Shown here: piece by piece, positions 40,576 through 51,037 of the stretch | How positions within the stretch are numbered: the first letter of the stretch is position 1 | Layout: the number at the start of each line of letters is the position of its first letter | Origin: Paramicrosporidium saccamoebae | Lineage: Eukaryota; Rozellomycota | Reading direction: 5' to 3' | Length of the DNA stretch: 64,000 nucleotides | Assembly: GCA_002794465.1 (NCBI GenBank) | Contig: MTSL01000137.1 | Span: 1 to 64,000 of the forward strand | The notes under the pieces: generated by a model | Databases searched by the model: none | Told to the model about the DNA's origin: nothing | What the model saw: the letters and a program-made list of their open reading frames with translations, nothing else | Program-made: the position numbers and the translations under genes

Positions 40576-41844
40576 ATGCCTAATATCAGTGGAATGCAGC
40601 TGAGTAGCAAACTCACATTAAAGGACGTTGAAGTTGCAGGCAAGCGGGTGTTAGTGCGTGTGGATTACAATGTGCCGTTGACTGAGGACGGAAAGGTGGC
40701 TAACAACCAGCGCATTGCCGCTACTCTGCCCACGTTGGATTATCTTCTCAAGGGCAACGTCAAATGCATTGTGCTGCTCAGTCATCTTGGGAGACCTGAT
40801 GGAGTACGGGTGGAAAAGTTGTCACTTAAACCAGTGGCAGCCGAGCTGGAACGACTCCTTAAACGTCCCATCACCTTTTTGGATGACTGTGTCGGGTCTT
40901 CTGTGGAGCGCGTCTGTGCAGAGGCGGATGGTGGGAAAATTATACTTCTTGAGAATCTACGGTTCCATTTGGAGGAGGAGGGAACAGTGAAACGGAAGGA
41001 TGGCACTCATACGGCCGACGAGTCTGAGATTAAGCAGTTCCGTGCAAGTCTCACCAAGTTGGGCGACATTTGTGTAAATGATGCCTTTGGAGTGGTCCAT
41101 CGTGCCCACAGCTCCGTTACAGGAATCGAGTTGCCTAGGGTGGCGGGATTGTTGTTGAGCAAAGAATTGGAGTATTTCAGCAAAGTCCTCGAGTCACCCG
41201 ATGGAATTGACTTGGCCATTGTGGGTGGAGCTAAAGTGACCGATAAGATTCCGCTAATTAAAAATCTACTGCCCAAGGTGAAACAATTGGCTGTTGGTGG
41301 AGCCATGGCCTTTACCTTTTTAAAGACACTCCATGGAATGGATATTGGCAAAAGTCTATATGACGAGGAGGGTGCGGCCTTAGTCCCCGCCATCATGAAG
41401 GATGCAGATCGGTTGGGGGTAAAGATGATCCTGCCAGTGGACTTTGTGACAGGTACAGATCTCCGCGAGTCTGCTCGAGTAGGCAGTGCCACCATGAAAG
41501 ATGGAATTCCTGCAGATATGATGGGATTGGACAATGGGCCTCTCTCTACACAATCTCTCGTAGAGGCCATCGGAACGGCAAAATCAATTCTATGGAATGG
41601 ACCAGTGGGGGTTTTTGAAGTGTCGCATTTCGCGGCCGGCACAAAGGCCGTCCTACAGGCACTAGCCGAAGCCACGAAACGAGGAGCTGTCACTATTGTG
41701 GGTGGTGGCGATTCTGGAGCGGCGGCAGCAAAGTGGGACTTTGAAGACAAATTGAGTCATGTGAGCACTGGTGGTGGGGCGAGTCTTGAACTCCTGGAAG
41801 GCCGTGAATTGCCTGGAATCTCTGCCCTCAGTAACAAGGATTGA
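40576..41844 (+). CDS. PGK1: Phosphoglycerate kinase
   Basis: PGK makes ATP from 1,3-bisphosphoglycerate in glycolysis. The 422-residue protein has the N-domain signature RVDYNVPL, SHLGRPDGVR and the ENLRFHLEEEG segment. The C-domain shows VGGAKVTDKIPLI and WNGPVGVFEV, and it ends GGGDSGAAAAK then VSTGGGASLELLEG. It starts at ATG 40576 and has no intron. No organelle-targeting extension is seen. Confidence 0.98.
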   Translation: MPNISGMQLSSKLTLKDVEVAGKRVLVRVDYNVPLTEDGKVANNQRIAATLPTLDYLLKGNVKCIVLLSHLGRPDGVRVEKLSLKPVAAELERLLKRPITFLDDCVGSSVERVCAEADGGKIILLENLRFHLEEEGTVKRKDGTHTADESEIKQFRASLTKLGDICVNDAFGVVHRAHSSVTGIELPRVAGLLLSKELEYFSKVLESPDGIDLAIVGGAKVTDKIPLIKNLLPKVKQLAVGGAMAFTFLKTLHGMDIGKSLYDEEGAALVPAIMKDADRLGVKMILPVDFVTGTDLRESARVGSATMKDGIPADMMGLDNGPLSTQSLVEAIGTAKSILWNGPVGVFEVSHFAAGTKAVLQALAEATKRGAVTIVGGGDSGAAAAKWDFEDKLSHVSTGGGASLELLEGRELPGISALSNKD

Positions 41845-41975
41845 TAATGTTATATGTCAGATGGGCATGTATTGAACGACAATTACGTAACATATAAAAT
41901 CACATAACACTACGCAAATTGGGATATCTACGGATTGATGGGCCTTTGTTACAAGTATAAACTTTACAAGTCTGT

Positions 41976-42872
41976 CTATGTAAAGGTGGTGATGGAAAGT
42001 AAGACTTGGTGGGCAATATGGGAGGGTATGACACCTCCTGCCTTCAGTATATGCACATCAGGAACCCTTGTTCCAAAATACCACGACTCAAATTGTGCAG
42101 TGTATTGATCCAGTGCACCTGGCCGCTCCAACTCGGGCACAGTATCAAACGGATCAATGGGAGGGATTTCTGCAGTGGATTTGCCATGAATCTTGAGCCC
42201 CCGCATGGAGGGCATCTCCTGCAGAGCAGCCATTTGTGCCCGACGTTTTGCCTCTCGTCCTACTGTTTTTCTAATGACACTGACTGCCGATTCGCTTGAT
42301 CGGGCCAACTCTTCAATCAACTGTTGTTCCTGTGCTCGTCGGTCCAAAGTCTCGGCCTCCAACTCGGCAAGAAGTCCAGTTTCGTATTCCATGCGATGCT
42401 GTTCTTCCTCCCAACGTTGTTGTCGCTCCCGTTCCGCCTCCTCTTCGTCCCTCCGCCGACGGGCCTGAATGCCCTCAAGATTCTGCAGCCGATATGCTTC
42501 GAGACGTTCGTTGGTCTTTTGCACATCCACCTCTTCCACCAGACACCATACAATGCCTTCCACCTCCTCTAAATAGTCGTCGTAATCGCGCACCGTCTCA
42601 AAGTCCTCCTCCCGACGATTGAAAATGTCAGTGAGTCTGCGACGGATACGACATTCGCGTTCCACCCGGAGGTCGGTGAAGATGGGCAGTAAAAAGTCGG
42701 AACGACGCAAAAGGGTCTGACAAACGGGACAGGGTGCGGTGCCGTGCGCAAAGAGACGTTCCACACAGTTGGAACAAGCACTATGATAACACGGCGACAC
42801 CAGCAACTGAATTAATGGGTTCAAATAACGATCACTCTTACAGACAGGACATGTATCCACCGTTGAATCCAT
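41976..42872 (-). CDS. TFB3: MAT1/Tfb3, CDK-activating kinase assembly factor
   Basis: MAT1 bridges the Cdk7-cyclin H kinase to TFIIH. The 298-residue protein begins with a RING finger in the MAT1 style: CPVCKSD, NPLIQLLVSPCYHSACSNC and CPVCQTLLRRSDF. A long helical, Glu/Arg-rich middle (RRDEEEAERERQQRWEEEQ) follows, and the C-terminal part includes PFDTVPELERPG. The order and length match fungal Tfb3. It is convergent with PGK and lies 131 bp from its stop. Confidence 0.92.
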   Translation of the reverse strand: MDSTVDTCPVCKSDRYLNPLIQLLVSPCYHSACSNCVERLFAHGTAPCPVCQTLLRRSDFLLPIFTDLRVERECRIRRRLTDIFNRREEDFETVRDYDDYLEEVEGIVWCLVEEVDVQKTNERLEAYRLQNLEGIQARRRRDEEEAERERQQRWEEEQHRMEYETGLLAELEAETLDRRAQEQQLIEELARSSESAVSVIRKTVGREAKRRAQMAALQEMPSMRGLKIHGKSTAEIPPIDPFDTVPELERPGALDQYTAQFESWYFGTRVPDVHILKAGGVIPSHIAHQVLLSITTFT

Positions 42873-43044
42873 GTGGAAGGGGAGAGGCTAGTGAATATCA
42901 AGTATGCAAGCAACGAATATTAAATTTGTAGTTTGTAGTCCAGATTTTGTATCCGTAGATATGATAGCAACTGTTATTGCGATGGTAATACCATCAGCGA
43001 CAGTGATACTGATAGTGGTGTTGCATTCGATATGCAATAGACTT

Positions 43045-43947
43045 TTATTCAAGTTTCCATTTTAGTAGCTTGCCAAATTCAAAGTGTTGGACAACAGGAA
43101 ATTTGTGCATTACCTCTTCTCTATACATTTTAAACAATCCACGGTTAATACGCCTCCAATCGGGAATCGCACTAATGTCGTGGAGCATTGGAGAATATTC
43201 CCCAAAATGTCGACCCTTTTTAATTGAAATGATGAAATCAATTGCCTGGAGATAGAGGTACTCGTCCTTGTGGCTCAACAGGACGGTTGGATTGGTGGCC
43301 GCTGATGGGACTATTTGAGTTTGCCCGACGAGTTGGGCACTGCCAAAGAGAAAAGGGATGAACTGGTAGTCATCCAACCCCCAGACCCCATGACTGCCGG
43401 CCGGCTCCAATGAATAACAGATCTGAAGCCTCCGTACCAATTTCAAGTACCGCGTAACTACCGAGAGACCCAATGCGACGTAGTCATCCTGGGACAAAGT
43501 TGTGGCCTGATCAATTGAAGCCAGAAATCCAAGAAAGGACAGCTCATGGCCCGTTCCGTAGTCAATACGAACGGGATTGCCCACCGAGCCCAATAAATAA
43601 CATGTTAGCTCCCCGACAGTGTCGCTGGACAGTTTGGCTCGAGTCGCCAACTCGGCCACCAATGGAGCTAGTTTTGCTTGAAGAGTGGCAAAATAGGCTC
43701 GGAATGCGGGGTTTCCGTATCTTTGATTACCCATCTCATTGGGAGGATTTTGGTCGATAAATCGGTCCATGTGATTCAGCAGAGTGGAAATGCACTCGTC
43801 CAGCTGTGTAGAGGGTGACTGGGACAACTTCTTCTCCATGATTGCTGTATTAACCTTTGAGATGAGGGACAGGACTGCATCATATGCTGGCGACGACTTC
43901 CAGGCGTCCAAGTCGGTATTGTGGAGGATTCTGCGGGCCGTGGACAT
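43045..43947 (-). CDS. PTPA: PP2A phosphatase activator (PTPA / Rrd-type)
   Basis: PTPA is a peptidyl-prolyl isomerase that activates the catalytic subunit of protein phosphatase 2A. The 300-residue protein is unmistakable from RIDYGTGHELSFLGFL, the LEPAGSHGVWGLDDYQF block with FIPFLFGSAQL, and FKMYREEVMHKFPVVQHF. It starts at ATG 43947. The nearest tubulin-like genes are unrelated; the gene stands alone between the MAT1 gene and a repeat-rich gap. Confidence 0.97.
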   Translation of the reverse strand: MSTARRILHNTDLDAWKSSPAYDAVLSLISKVNTAIMEKKLSQSPSTQLDECISTLLNHMDRFIDQNPPNEMGNQRYGNPAFRAYFATLQAKLAPLVAELATRAKLSSDTVGELTCYLLGSVGNPVRIDYGTGHELSFLGFLASIDQATTLSQDDYVALGLSVVTRYLKLVRRLQICYSLEPAGSHGVWGLDDYQFIPFLFGSAQLVGQTQIVPSAATNPTVLLSHKDEYLYLQAIDFIISIKKGRHFGEYSPMLHDISAIPDWRRINRGLFKMYREEVMHKFPVVQHFEFGKLLKWKLE

Positions 43948-44021
43948 GTAAATTTATAGATTATTCGTTGTTAACGGGGAGTTGTTAAGATTTTATAGAT
44001 TATCCAATGTTAATTGTGATG

Positions 44022-44090
44022 ATATGTGAGATGTGGAATGTGGAATGCGGAATGTGAGATGTGAGATGTGGAATGTGGAATGTGAAAAAG
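44022..44090. repeat. GATGTGGAATGTG microsatellite
   Basis: Alternating GAGATGTG and GAATGTG units, about 70 bp, at the start of the 500-bp gap before eIF5B. Confidence 0.7.
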
Positions 44091-44109
44091 TGAAGAAGGA
44101 AACGTGAAT

Positions 44110-44330
44110 TGTGTGAGATAGTATACCTGTCACGCAGTGAGAAAGATGCCACAGACTAAATCAGACGGGAAGAAAAGTTCTTGTTCACCGCTGATCCAAA
44201 GGCCTATTTATAGTCTCGTAAATAACGTACTAATCAAAAAATAATATGGATACTGATCTCACTGTCCCCAAATACCTAGCTAGTCAACCACATCGCCTAC
44301 CTACGGACCAGGGATCCCAATAAAGAGTCT
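44110..44330 (-). repeat. Dispersed repeat family 1, copy 5 (inverted, diverged)
   Basis: CACGCAGTGAGAAAGATGCC, GACGGGAAGAAAAG, TTGTTCACCGCTGATCC, TTATAGTCTCGTAAATAACG and AATATGGATACTGATCTCAC correspond in order to blocks of copies 2 and 3. Confidence 0.55.
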
Positions 44331-44444
44331 CATTACATAAAAGTCGTGGACATTAAGATTTTATAGATTATCCGTTGTTTATCAATTGTGAGACCCTGGC
44401 CACGCTCGTCTTCAAGCTGAAGTTCATCGTTGCAGTAGCAGGAA

Positions 44445-46853
44445 ATGGCGCCGCCCAAAGGTAAAGGAAATGCAGTGGCGCTCTCTGCGCTGAAGAATAT
44501 GATGGCGGCGAAGCAGGCAGCGGAGGCCGAGCAGCAACGTCTGGAACAAGAGGAAGCTGCACGCATCGCCGAGGAAGAGCGAAAGGAGGAGGAACGATTG
44601 GCCGCAGAAGAAAAGGAGCGTGCAAAGCGGAAGGATGCGGAGCGAAAGAAGAAGGAGGAACTAAAGAAGGCGGGCAAACTTCTGACCAAGTCGGAGAAGG
44701 AAAGGGCACAGCGAAACAAGCTAAAGCTGGAACAATTGCTGGGAGCAGCGCCGATGAAGATTGAAGGGGCTGCCGAGGGTGAAGAAGGCGGTAAGAAGAA
44801 AAAGCCCGTTTATGAGAGGAAGAAAAAGGTGCAAAAAACCCCCACGACAGATGTAGTGGAGCAAAAGATGGAAAGCGATCCTGAGGACGACGTGGTGGAC
44901 GACTGGGAGAATGCGCTAACATCGAGTGACGGATCTGACAGCGATTCTGAGAGCGATGAAGATGCCACCACACCCATAAAGGAAGTTACGAAAAAGATGG
45001 AAAAGACAGAATTGACCGAGTCACAGAAAGTGACAAAACAGACTGATTTGAATAGTGTCAAGAAAACAACTGACAAGGATTTGCGCTCTCCAATTTGTTG
45101 TATTTTGGGGCATGTAGACACGGGAAAGACAAAGTTGTTGGACAAGATCCGTCAAACCAATGTGCAGGAGGGAGAGGCAGGAGGAATTACGCAACAGATT
45201 GGTGCAACATATTTCCCCATTGAGGCGATTAAAGAAAAGACGGCGCACTTGGAGACGGGCGAGTTTTTGGTGCCAGGATTGCTGATCATTGATACGCCAG
45301 GCCACGAATCGTTTACAAATCTGCGATCACGTGGGTCTTCATTGTGTAACATTGCCATTTTGGTGGTGGATATTATGCACGGATTGGAGCCGCAGACGCT
45401 GGAATCTTTGGGACTGCTAAAACAGCGCAAAACACCATTCATTGTAGCACTGAACAAGGTGGATCGTCTGTATGGATGGAAGAGTATGACAGGAGTGTCC
45501 TTTGAGGATCTGTTGGAGAAGCAAGCGCCATCAGTCAAAGCCGAGTTTGAGGAGCGACTGAGTAAGACAATGTTGGCGTTTGCGGAACAGGGATTGAATG
45601 CAAAAGTTTCATTCCGAAATGATGATATGCGTCGCTGCGTGTCACTAGTACCGACATCAGCAATTACGGGCGACGGAGTGCCAGACATGTTATCATTGCT
45701 AATTAAATTGACGCAAAGTATGATGTCGGATAATCTGCGATATTTGTCGACGCTGCAATGCACCGTGTTGGAAGTCAAGATGATTGAGGGATTGGGGACA
45801 ACGATTGACGTAATTCTGTCAAACGGTGTTTTGCGTGAAGGCGACCGTATTGCCGTTTGTGGACTGAATGGGCCAATCGTCACAAACATTCGCGCATTAC
45901 TGACCCCACAGCCATTACGAGAGATGCGTGTCAAGTCCAATTATGTGCATCACAAACAAGTCAAGGCTGCCCTGGGAGTCAAGATCTGTGCTCAGGATTT
46001 GGACAAGGCTGTGGCAGGAAGTCCGCTCTTTGTCATTGGTCCCAATGACGATGAGGATGAAATTCGTGAATTGGTAATGGCGGATTTGGCGCAGATGCTC
46101 GAATCGGTGGATAAGAGCGGACACGGTGTCTGTGTGCAAGCCTCCACGTTGGGATCACTGGAGGCGCTACTGTCCTTCCTGAAGGACTCTAAAATTCCCG
46201 TTTCTGGAATCAATATTGGCCCCATCCACAAGAAGGATGTTGTGCGAGCATCTGTCATGTTGGAGCAGGCCAAAGAGTTTGCAGTCATTCTTGCCTTTGA
46301 TGTCAAGATTGATCGTGACGTGCAAGAGTTGGCGGATGAGTTGGATGTGCGCATCTTCAAGGCTGACATTATTTACCATTTGTTTGATCAATTTACTGCC
46401 TACATGAACGCTCTCGTTGAGCAGAAGCGCAAGGACATGGCCCCGGCTGCCGTCTTTCCCTGCGTGTTGCGCATTGTCCCTGGCTGCGTCTTTAATAAGC
46501 GTGAGCCCATTATTCTTGGTGTTGATGTGGTGGACGGAGTTTTGCGCGTGGGCACTCCCCTGGCGGTTCCTGCTCAGGGCGGCATTTCCATTGGCCGAGT
46601 CACTTCCATTGAAGCTAACCACAAGCCACTCCCCGAGGTGCGTCGAGGCGGTCCCTCCGTTGCCATCAAAATTGAGCACGCCTCCTATGAACCTGCCCGC
46701 ATGGTTGGACGTCATTTTGGCGAGAAGGACGAGTTGGTTAGCAAAATCAGTCGTGCCTCCATCGACGTCCTCAAAGAGAATTTCCGCAATGATCTGAACA
46801 AGGAGGATTGGGCATTGGTTGTCAAGCTGAAAAAGGTCTTTAATATCCAGTAA
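44445..46853 (+). CDS. FUN12: Translation initiation factor eIF5B
   Basis: eIF5B is the GTPase that joins ribosomal subunits at the start codon. The 802-residue protein has a shortened Lys/Glu-rich N-terminal tail (about 200 residues; the yeast and human tails are about 400 and 600). The G domain follows, with G1 [13 protein letters not shown]3 DTPGHESF and G4 NKVDRLYGW. Domain II, the domain III helix and domain IV end with [13 protein letters not shown] and [19 protein letters not shown] switch is present. It starts at ATG 44445 (MAPPKGKG) and is intronless. Confidence 0.98.
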   Translation: MAPPKGKGNAVALSALKNMMAAKQAAEAEQQRLEQEEAARIAEEERKEEERLAAEEKERAKRKDAERKKKEELKKAGKLLTKSEKERAQRNKLKLEQLLGAAPMKIEGAAEGEEGGKKKKPVYERKKKVQKTPTTDVVEQKMESDPEDDVVDDWENALTSSDGSDSDSESDEDATTPIKEVTKKMEKTELTESQKVTKQTDLNSVKKTTDKDLRSPICCILGHVDTGKTKLLDKIRQTNVQEGEAGGITQQIGATYFPIEAIKEKTAHLETGEFLVPGLLIIDTPGHESFTNLRSRGSSLCNIAILVVDIMHGLEPQTLESLGLLKQRKTPFIVALNKVDRLYGWKSMTGVSFEDLLEKQAPSVKAEFEERLSKTMLAFAEQGLNAKVSFRNDDMRRCVSLVPTSAITGDGVPDMLSLLIKLTQSMMSDNLRYLSTLQCTVLEVKMIEGLGTTIDVILSNGVLREGDRIAVCGLNGPIVTNIRALLTPQPLREMRVKSNYVHHKQVKAALGVKICAQDLDKAVAGSPLFVIGPNDDEDEIRELVMADLAQMLESVDKSGHGVCVQASTLGSLEALLSFLKDSKIPVSGINIGPIHKKDVVRASVMLEQAKEFAVILAFDVKIDRDVQELADELDVRIFKADIIYHLFDQFTAYMNALVEQKRKDMAPAAVFPCVLRIVPGCVFNKREPIILGVDVVDGVLRVGTPLAVPAQGGISIGRVTSIEANHKPLPEVRRGGPSVAIKIEHASYEPARMVGRHFGEKDELVSKISRASIDVLKENFRNDLNKEDWALVVKLKKVFNIQ

Positions 46854-46939
46854 CCGTCTGGTGTAGATACTTTGAGACGTTGATGAACAAAAGTAATAAA
46901 GTCCAAGGATTTGCGGCGATTTGTGGCGATATGGGGAAG

Positions 46940-47060
46940 GGATAGCATCATGTAGAGGGGAGACTATTCATTACGGAGAGGGAAGACTATTAATTACGGA
47001 GGGGAGACTATTCACTCTGCAATTGTACTATTATGGAGAGGGAAGACTATTCACTCTGCA
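46940..47060. repeat. GGAGAGGGAAGACTATTCA minisatellite
   Basis: About four imperfect units of 25-30 bp, each with GGGA(A)GACTATT(C/A), fill part of the 330-bp gap between eIF5B and the transporter. The rest shows no gene. Confidence 0.7.
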
Positions 47061-47185
47061 GGTGACCATTCTACTATTTAAATATCACCTGCTTTTTTAT
47101 GCACTAACTCTTATTTGTACGCCAGCTTAACTCTTATATCTACACTTACTCAATTCTTGTTCATGCACCCACATATATGTTGTGT

Positions 47186-48586
47186 TTATAAAAGAATACA
47201 GAGAATTCCACCAAATAACATGCACAGACCAAAAATATACAATATCAAGACGGTCGGATTGATCCTACCGGTGCTGCGTCGGAAAAAGAGTGCCGGTAGG
47301 AGTAATGTCACTGGACCGCCGCATATCGAGCCGATCAGATCAAACACCTTGGCGGTGCTCTGGAATTGCGAACTTGTTATCAAACCAACGAGGATGATGG
47401 CCGCTCCTTGCAGGGCGTCGCTACCTGCAATACTGTTTGGGCGGAATGGGCCTAGTTTGCTGCATCCCCACTGGATAATTCCCCGAACCGGGATGATGAT
47501 CAGCGGAAACGACACTACATTGACCACGGCAATACTGAGCTGGCCGATGATGTAGGCGGGGCTGGATGGCTTGGCTGCCAGCATGTCACCGGTTATCTGC
47601 GGTCCGAATTGCAAATATCCCGAAATGCCAATCAGCAGATAGAAAGTTGCGGCTGCACAGCTCGATGCGACAATGACCGACCGATTTCGCTCGGCTGTCG
47701 GTCTTTCCAGGTCTCGCGTTATGGTTGGCAGGGTAAAATGACAATTGAAGCTGAACAGGATCATGGAGAGACATCCAAAAGCTTCCTTCCATGTAGACTC
47801 GTAGTTGAACCATTGCACTGTCGAAAAATCCCACGGGGAAGATAGTAGGAAATCAAACAATGCCAGTCCGGCCACATAAATCATCCCGAGCATCCCCAGA
47901 CTGCTAAACTGTGCCAATTTCTGTCCGTCCCGGATCCAGGACATGGGCCACAACACAAAGATTGACAGAAGAACCTCCACCACATGTTGTTCACCAGAGA
48001 TGCCGCAAAAGTGGTACAAAAAGTTGACGAGATAGGCTGAGCTTAGTCGAATGTACACAATGATCGGCGCAAACATGACTGCTACCACGCAGATTACGGT
48101 GAAAAACTCTAGCTTTGGTCCGCCAAGGGCATTTGCTAGTTGCAGATAGTCTGTGGCACCGGTTCGTTGGCATGCAATCCCAAGAAATGTCAAACTCATC
48201 ACAGTCAAAACCATTGCAAGCGTAATGCCGATCAGCCCGCCTAAAAGTCCCAGTCGGAGGAAGCACAATGGCATGAACAATGCTCCCGCTCCTACGGCCG
48301 ATTTTGCCAAACTGATTGTGGCCTCCCACAACGACATGGTGCCATGCGCGCTGTCCAGGTCATGTGGAGAACGCACCAGTTTGACCAAAGAATAGGCAGA
48401 ATGTGTCTGTGGGGCGGCAAATGCTTTGTCATAGACAGAGTGTATCGGTGGATTAGCAGATGCTTGGGCGTAACTAGAGGGGGCCTGGGGATTGACCGAG
48501 ACTGGGTCATAAGTAGAGTGGGCCTGTGGATTGCCAGATATTTGGTCGTACGCAGAGAGTCGGTCGTAGGAATGCTTACTGTTCAT
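47186..48586 (-). CDS. Amino acid transporter, SLC38/AVT (AAAP) family
   Basis: A proton-coupled amino acid transporter of the AAAP superfamily; the vacuolar AVT branch is likely but not proven. I start at ATG 48586 (MNSKHSYDR). Residues 11-62 are four imperfect 13-residue repeats of type S-x-YD-x-x-S-x-NPQAH, coded by 39-bp tandem DNA units, so the cytosolic tail has grown by duplication. Eleven membrane segments follow, with the AAAP core AKSAVGAGALFMPLCF, SFNCHFTLPTI and YLQFGPQITGD. The 466-residue length is normal for the group. Confidence 0.88.
   Translation of the reverse strand: MNSKHSYDRLSAYDQISGNPQAHSTYDPVSVNPQAPSSYAQASANPPIHSVYDKAFAAPQTHSAYSLVKLVRSPHDLDSAHGTMSLWEATISLAKSAVGAGALFMPLCFLRLGLLGGLIGITLAMVLTVMSLTFLGIACQRTGATDYLQLANALGGPKLEFFTVICVVAVMFAPIIVYIRLSSAYLVNFLYHFCGISGEQHVVEVLLSIFVLWPMSWIRDGQKLAQFSSLGMLGMIYVAGLALFDFLLSSPWDFSTVQWFNYESTWKEAFGCLSMILFSFNCHFTLPTITRDLERPTAERNRSVIVASSCAAATFYLLIGISGYLQFGPQITGDMLAAKPSSPAYIIGQLSIAVVNVVSFPLIIIPVRGIIQWGCSKLGPFRPNSIAGSDALQGAAIILVGLITSSQFQSTAKVFDLIGSICGGPVTLLLPALFFRRSTGRINPTVLILYIFGLCMLFGGILCILL
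48401..48556 (-). repeat. 39-bp coding tandem repeat, four units
   Basis: Four 13-residue units within the N-terminal tail of the transporter; unit ends read NPQAH, NPQAP, NPPIH and APQTH. Confidence 0.75.
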
Positions 48587-48737
48587 TGACGCGACTGCGA
48601 TGCTGTTCCCTTTCCGGGCAAGGACCAATCATGCTAATGTTGCCTAATGTAGCAAGTCAAAGACATTACAATTATATGCACAAGTCAAAGTCGCACATCA
48701 TGCGTCTATTCGGTCCTTTACATTATACTTCAAATGT

Positions 48738-49445
48738 CTATTGCTGCCTTGTCCGTTGCATGTATGGATTCATTTTTATGTAATCCCGCACATCTGCGCC
48801 GTGGGCCGTCAGTTTCTGGACAAAAGAGGTCAATTCAACAAGGACCTTGTCATTTGCAAAGTCTACGTTGGGATCAGTCACCACATATTCCGGCAGTTGA
48901 AGTAAATTATCCATGTGGGCTGAGAGCTTGTCAGCCGAATCGTCAATCATGATGGTCGTCTCTTCCGAGTATGCAGGAAATGCCTTCCAAACTTTTTCGA
49001 GATCCTTTTTAAATTTCGGCTTTACGTCATCGGTGCTCCTGATGACTTGGCATTCTTCCTGAGTCCAGAGAAACTGGAGAATGTTCGGGCCGGTTCCGAC
49101 CTCCTGAGCTGTGGCCAGGTGATTCTTCATTGCAGCCTCGATGCTGGGACTGAGCATGCGTAGTTTTCCAGCGTCCAAAAGACCACCAAAGGTGCGCAGT
49201 ACCATGGGGACGGCATTTTTCGGCAGGGCCGAGGTCCAAACGGCCACCTCACCCAATTCGAACAGTTTGGCCAGGAACTGCCTCCTCTCGGGCCTGAAGA
49301 ATATCTGGTTACCATTAACGGTGCAATCTGCGTCTCTGTAATCACAGTGCTCATGGGCGAGCCTTACTTCCCAGCTTTTGGTTAATCGGTGGAGTAGGGT
49401 CCCATTCAGGTCTAGAATGAACAGTAACCGACGAGGTGCGTTCAT
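48738..49445 (-). CDS. NIF/FCP1-type HAD phosphatase-like protein with DLNGT motif
   Basis: The 235-residue protein has the HAD-superfamily NIF domain: FILDLNGTLLHR in motif I, FFRPERRQFL, VAVWTSALPKNA in motif II, and MIDDSADK in the last motif. In most active CTD phosphatases motif I is DxDxT; here the second Asp is Asn (DLN). That Asp is the usual general acid, so activity may be weak or the fold reused. The DLNG form also occurs in a known subgroup of the family. It has no membrane segment. ATG 49445 starts it, about 105 bp from the Arc1 gene on the other strand. Confidence 0.82.
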   Translation of the reverse strand: MNAPRRLLFILDLNGTLLHRLTKSWEVRLAHEHCDYRDADCTVNGNQIFFRPERRQFLAKLFELGEVAVWTSALPKNAVPMVLRTFGGLLDAGKLRMLSPSIEAAMKNHLATAQEVGTGPNILQFLWTQEECQVIRSTDDVKPKFKKDLEKVWKAFPAYSEETTIMIDDSADKLSAHMDNLLQLPEYVVTDPNVDFANDKVLVELTSFVQKLTAHGADVRDYIKMNPYMQRTRQQ

Positions 49446-49549
49446 CCCCTCACCCCGGAATAGCAGCTGGGAGAGATCTTATAGTGTGACCATTGCAAAT
49501 GGAAAGTAATTCCGTTGAATATGCGCGTGTATATTGATATTGACTCGTC

Positions 49550-50809
49550 ATGTCGTTTAAACACGAAATGGCAAAACTTGCAAGGGATATTTCTTATTCG
49601 TCATCCATGACTGCTACTTTGGTGTTCACTCCAGTAGATAATGCAGATATCGTGCTGTTTCTCCGTGCACTGCAATTGCATAACTCTTCAAATTTGACTA
49701 TTGTGGAAGATTTGAAGCAACATGACAAGCTAGAGGTGACAACCAAGGAGGCAGTCTTGTCGACCCGAAAAGCAGTTCTAGTAGCGCTCGCTGGAATAGC
49801 TGCATCTCCCGACCTGCTGGGTGTCTCCAAGGACGAGAAAATTCTCGTTGAACAGTGGCTTGACTTTGCTTGCAACGTGGTTCGTCCCGAAATAATGGCC
49901 ACCCGTGATGTGGAAGAGCAAGTCTTTCGACCTCTCCACACTGAACTCGCCCGGAAAACTTTTATTGCCTGTGGAACGAGTCCTTCGATTGCCGATTGGG
50001 CGCTCTTTTCGCTTCTGTTTCCGAAAGTCAAAGGAATGACTCCGTCCATTGCCTCGAAATACTACCGCCTTGTCCGATGGCTCTCTTATTTGCAGCACCT
50101 TTTGATAACCACTGGACAGGTGGAAACCAGAGGGGACAAGGACGTGTCTGCCTTTGTTCCGGCCACTTTTGATACAAGTGCCATTAAAGCTGCCCTCGAC
50201 GGAGTGGCAATTAGCGTCAAGCCCAAAGAAGCTGCACCTGCCAAAAAGGAGAAAAAGGGTGCCGAGAAGAAGGCCGAGAAAACCGAAAAGACCGAAAAGG
50301 TTGATATAAAAGATATGCACCCATTTGCTCGCGTTGATTTACGGGTTGGAAAAATTGTCAAGGTTGAGAAGCATCCAAATGCAGATCGTTTATATGTTGA
50401 ACATGTAGATTTGGGCGAAGCAGAACCGCGTGTGGTTGTTTCTGGGTTGGTGGAACATGTGCCGATTGAAGAATTGCAAGATCGTCTCTGCGTGTTCATT
50501 TGCAATCTGAAGCCTGCAACCCTCTGCAAAGTCCTGTCCAGTGCCATGCTACTAGTTGCCAAGGATGAAGCCGGTCTGCTTGAACCATTAATCCCCCCAG
50601 CCGGATGTGTTGCCGGTGATCGCATCTCTATCGATGGAGTCACTCCCCAACCGGACCAAGTGATCAAGCCAAAGGAGACCACTTGGGAATCTGTCCGGAC
50701 ATTGTTGGCAATGACTGACGGAATTGCCCATTACGAGTCTTCTCCTCTGATTGCTGGAGGAAAGGGAAGTATTACCAGTACCAAAGTCTCTTCTGGAATC
50801 ATTAGCTAA
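49550..50809 (+). CDS. ARC1: Arc1/AIMP1-type tRNA-binding cofactor of aminoacyl-tRNA synthetases
   Basis: Arc1-type proteins bind tRNA and deliver it to methionyl- and glutamyl-tRNA synthetases. The 419-residue protein has an N-terminal GST-like domain (about residues 1-205, including SPSIADWALFSLLFPK), a Lys/Glu-rich linker (KKEKKGAEKKAEKTEKTEK), and a C-terminal EMAPII-like OB domain. That domain reads FARVDLRVGKI, HPNADRLYVE, VSGLVEHVPIEEL, CNLKPATL and a tail with VTPQPDQVIKPKETTWE. This layout is yeast Arc1 (376 aa). Confidence 0.93.
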   Translation: MSFKHEMAKLARDISYSSSMTATLVFTPVDNADIVLFLRALQLHNSSNLTIVEDLKQHDKLEVTTKEAVLSTRKAVLVALAGIAASPDLLGVSKDEKILVEQWLDFACNVVRPEIMATRDVEEQVFRPLHTELARKTFIACGTSPSIADWALFSLLFPKVKGMTPSIASKYYRLVRWLSYLQHLLITTGQVETRGDKDVSAFVPATFDTSAIKAALDGVAISVKPKEAAPAKKEKKGAEKKAEKTEKTEKVDIKDMHPFARVDLRVGKIVKVEKHPNADRLYVEHVDLGEAEPRVVVSGLVEHVPIEELQDRLCVFICNLKPATLCKVLSSAMLLVAKDEAGLLEPLIPPAGCVAGDRISIDGVTPQPDQVIKPKETTWESVRTLLAMTDGIAHYESSPLIAGGKGSITSTKVSSGIIS

Positions 50810-51037
50810 ACTAGAACCAATAATTCATAGTGTATTGTGTATGGCGCGTTATGTGTGGTCTGTGATACAAAATCGATCGATCCTCAACTCGACTGGACCC
50901 TCCACTCGGCTCGACTGGGATTGTGTTTGCAAAGTTGGTGGCAATGACCTTTCTGGTCTGGCTTCTGGCCTGGTTGCCATCACCTCAGAGTAAATACCAT
51001 TTATCCCTGGTTCGTGGATATACTCTCTCACAACGTA

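Noticed and set aside
46167-46715. Minus-strand open frame inside eIF5B
   Set aside because: Shadow frame of a conserved gene; no motif or signal.
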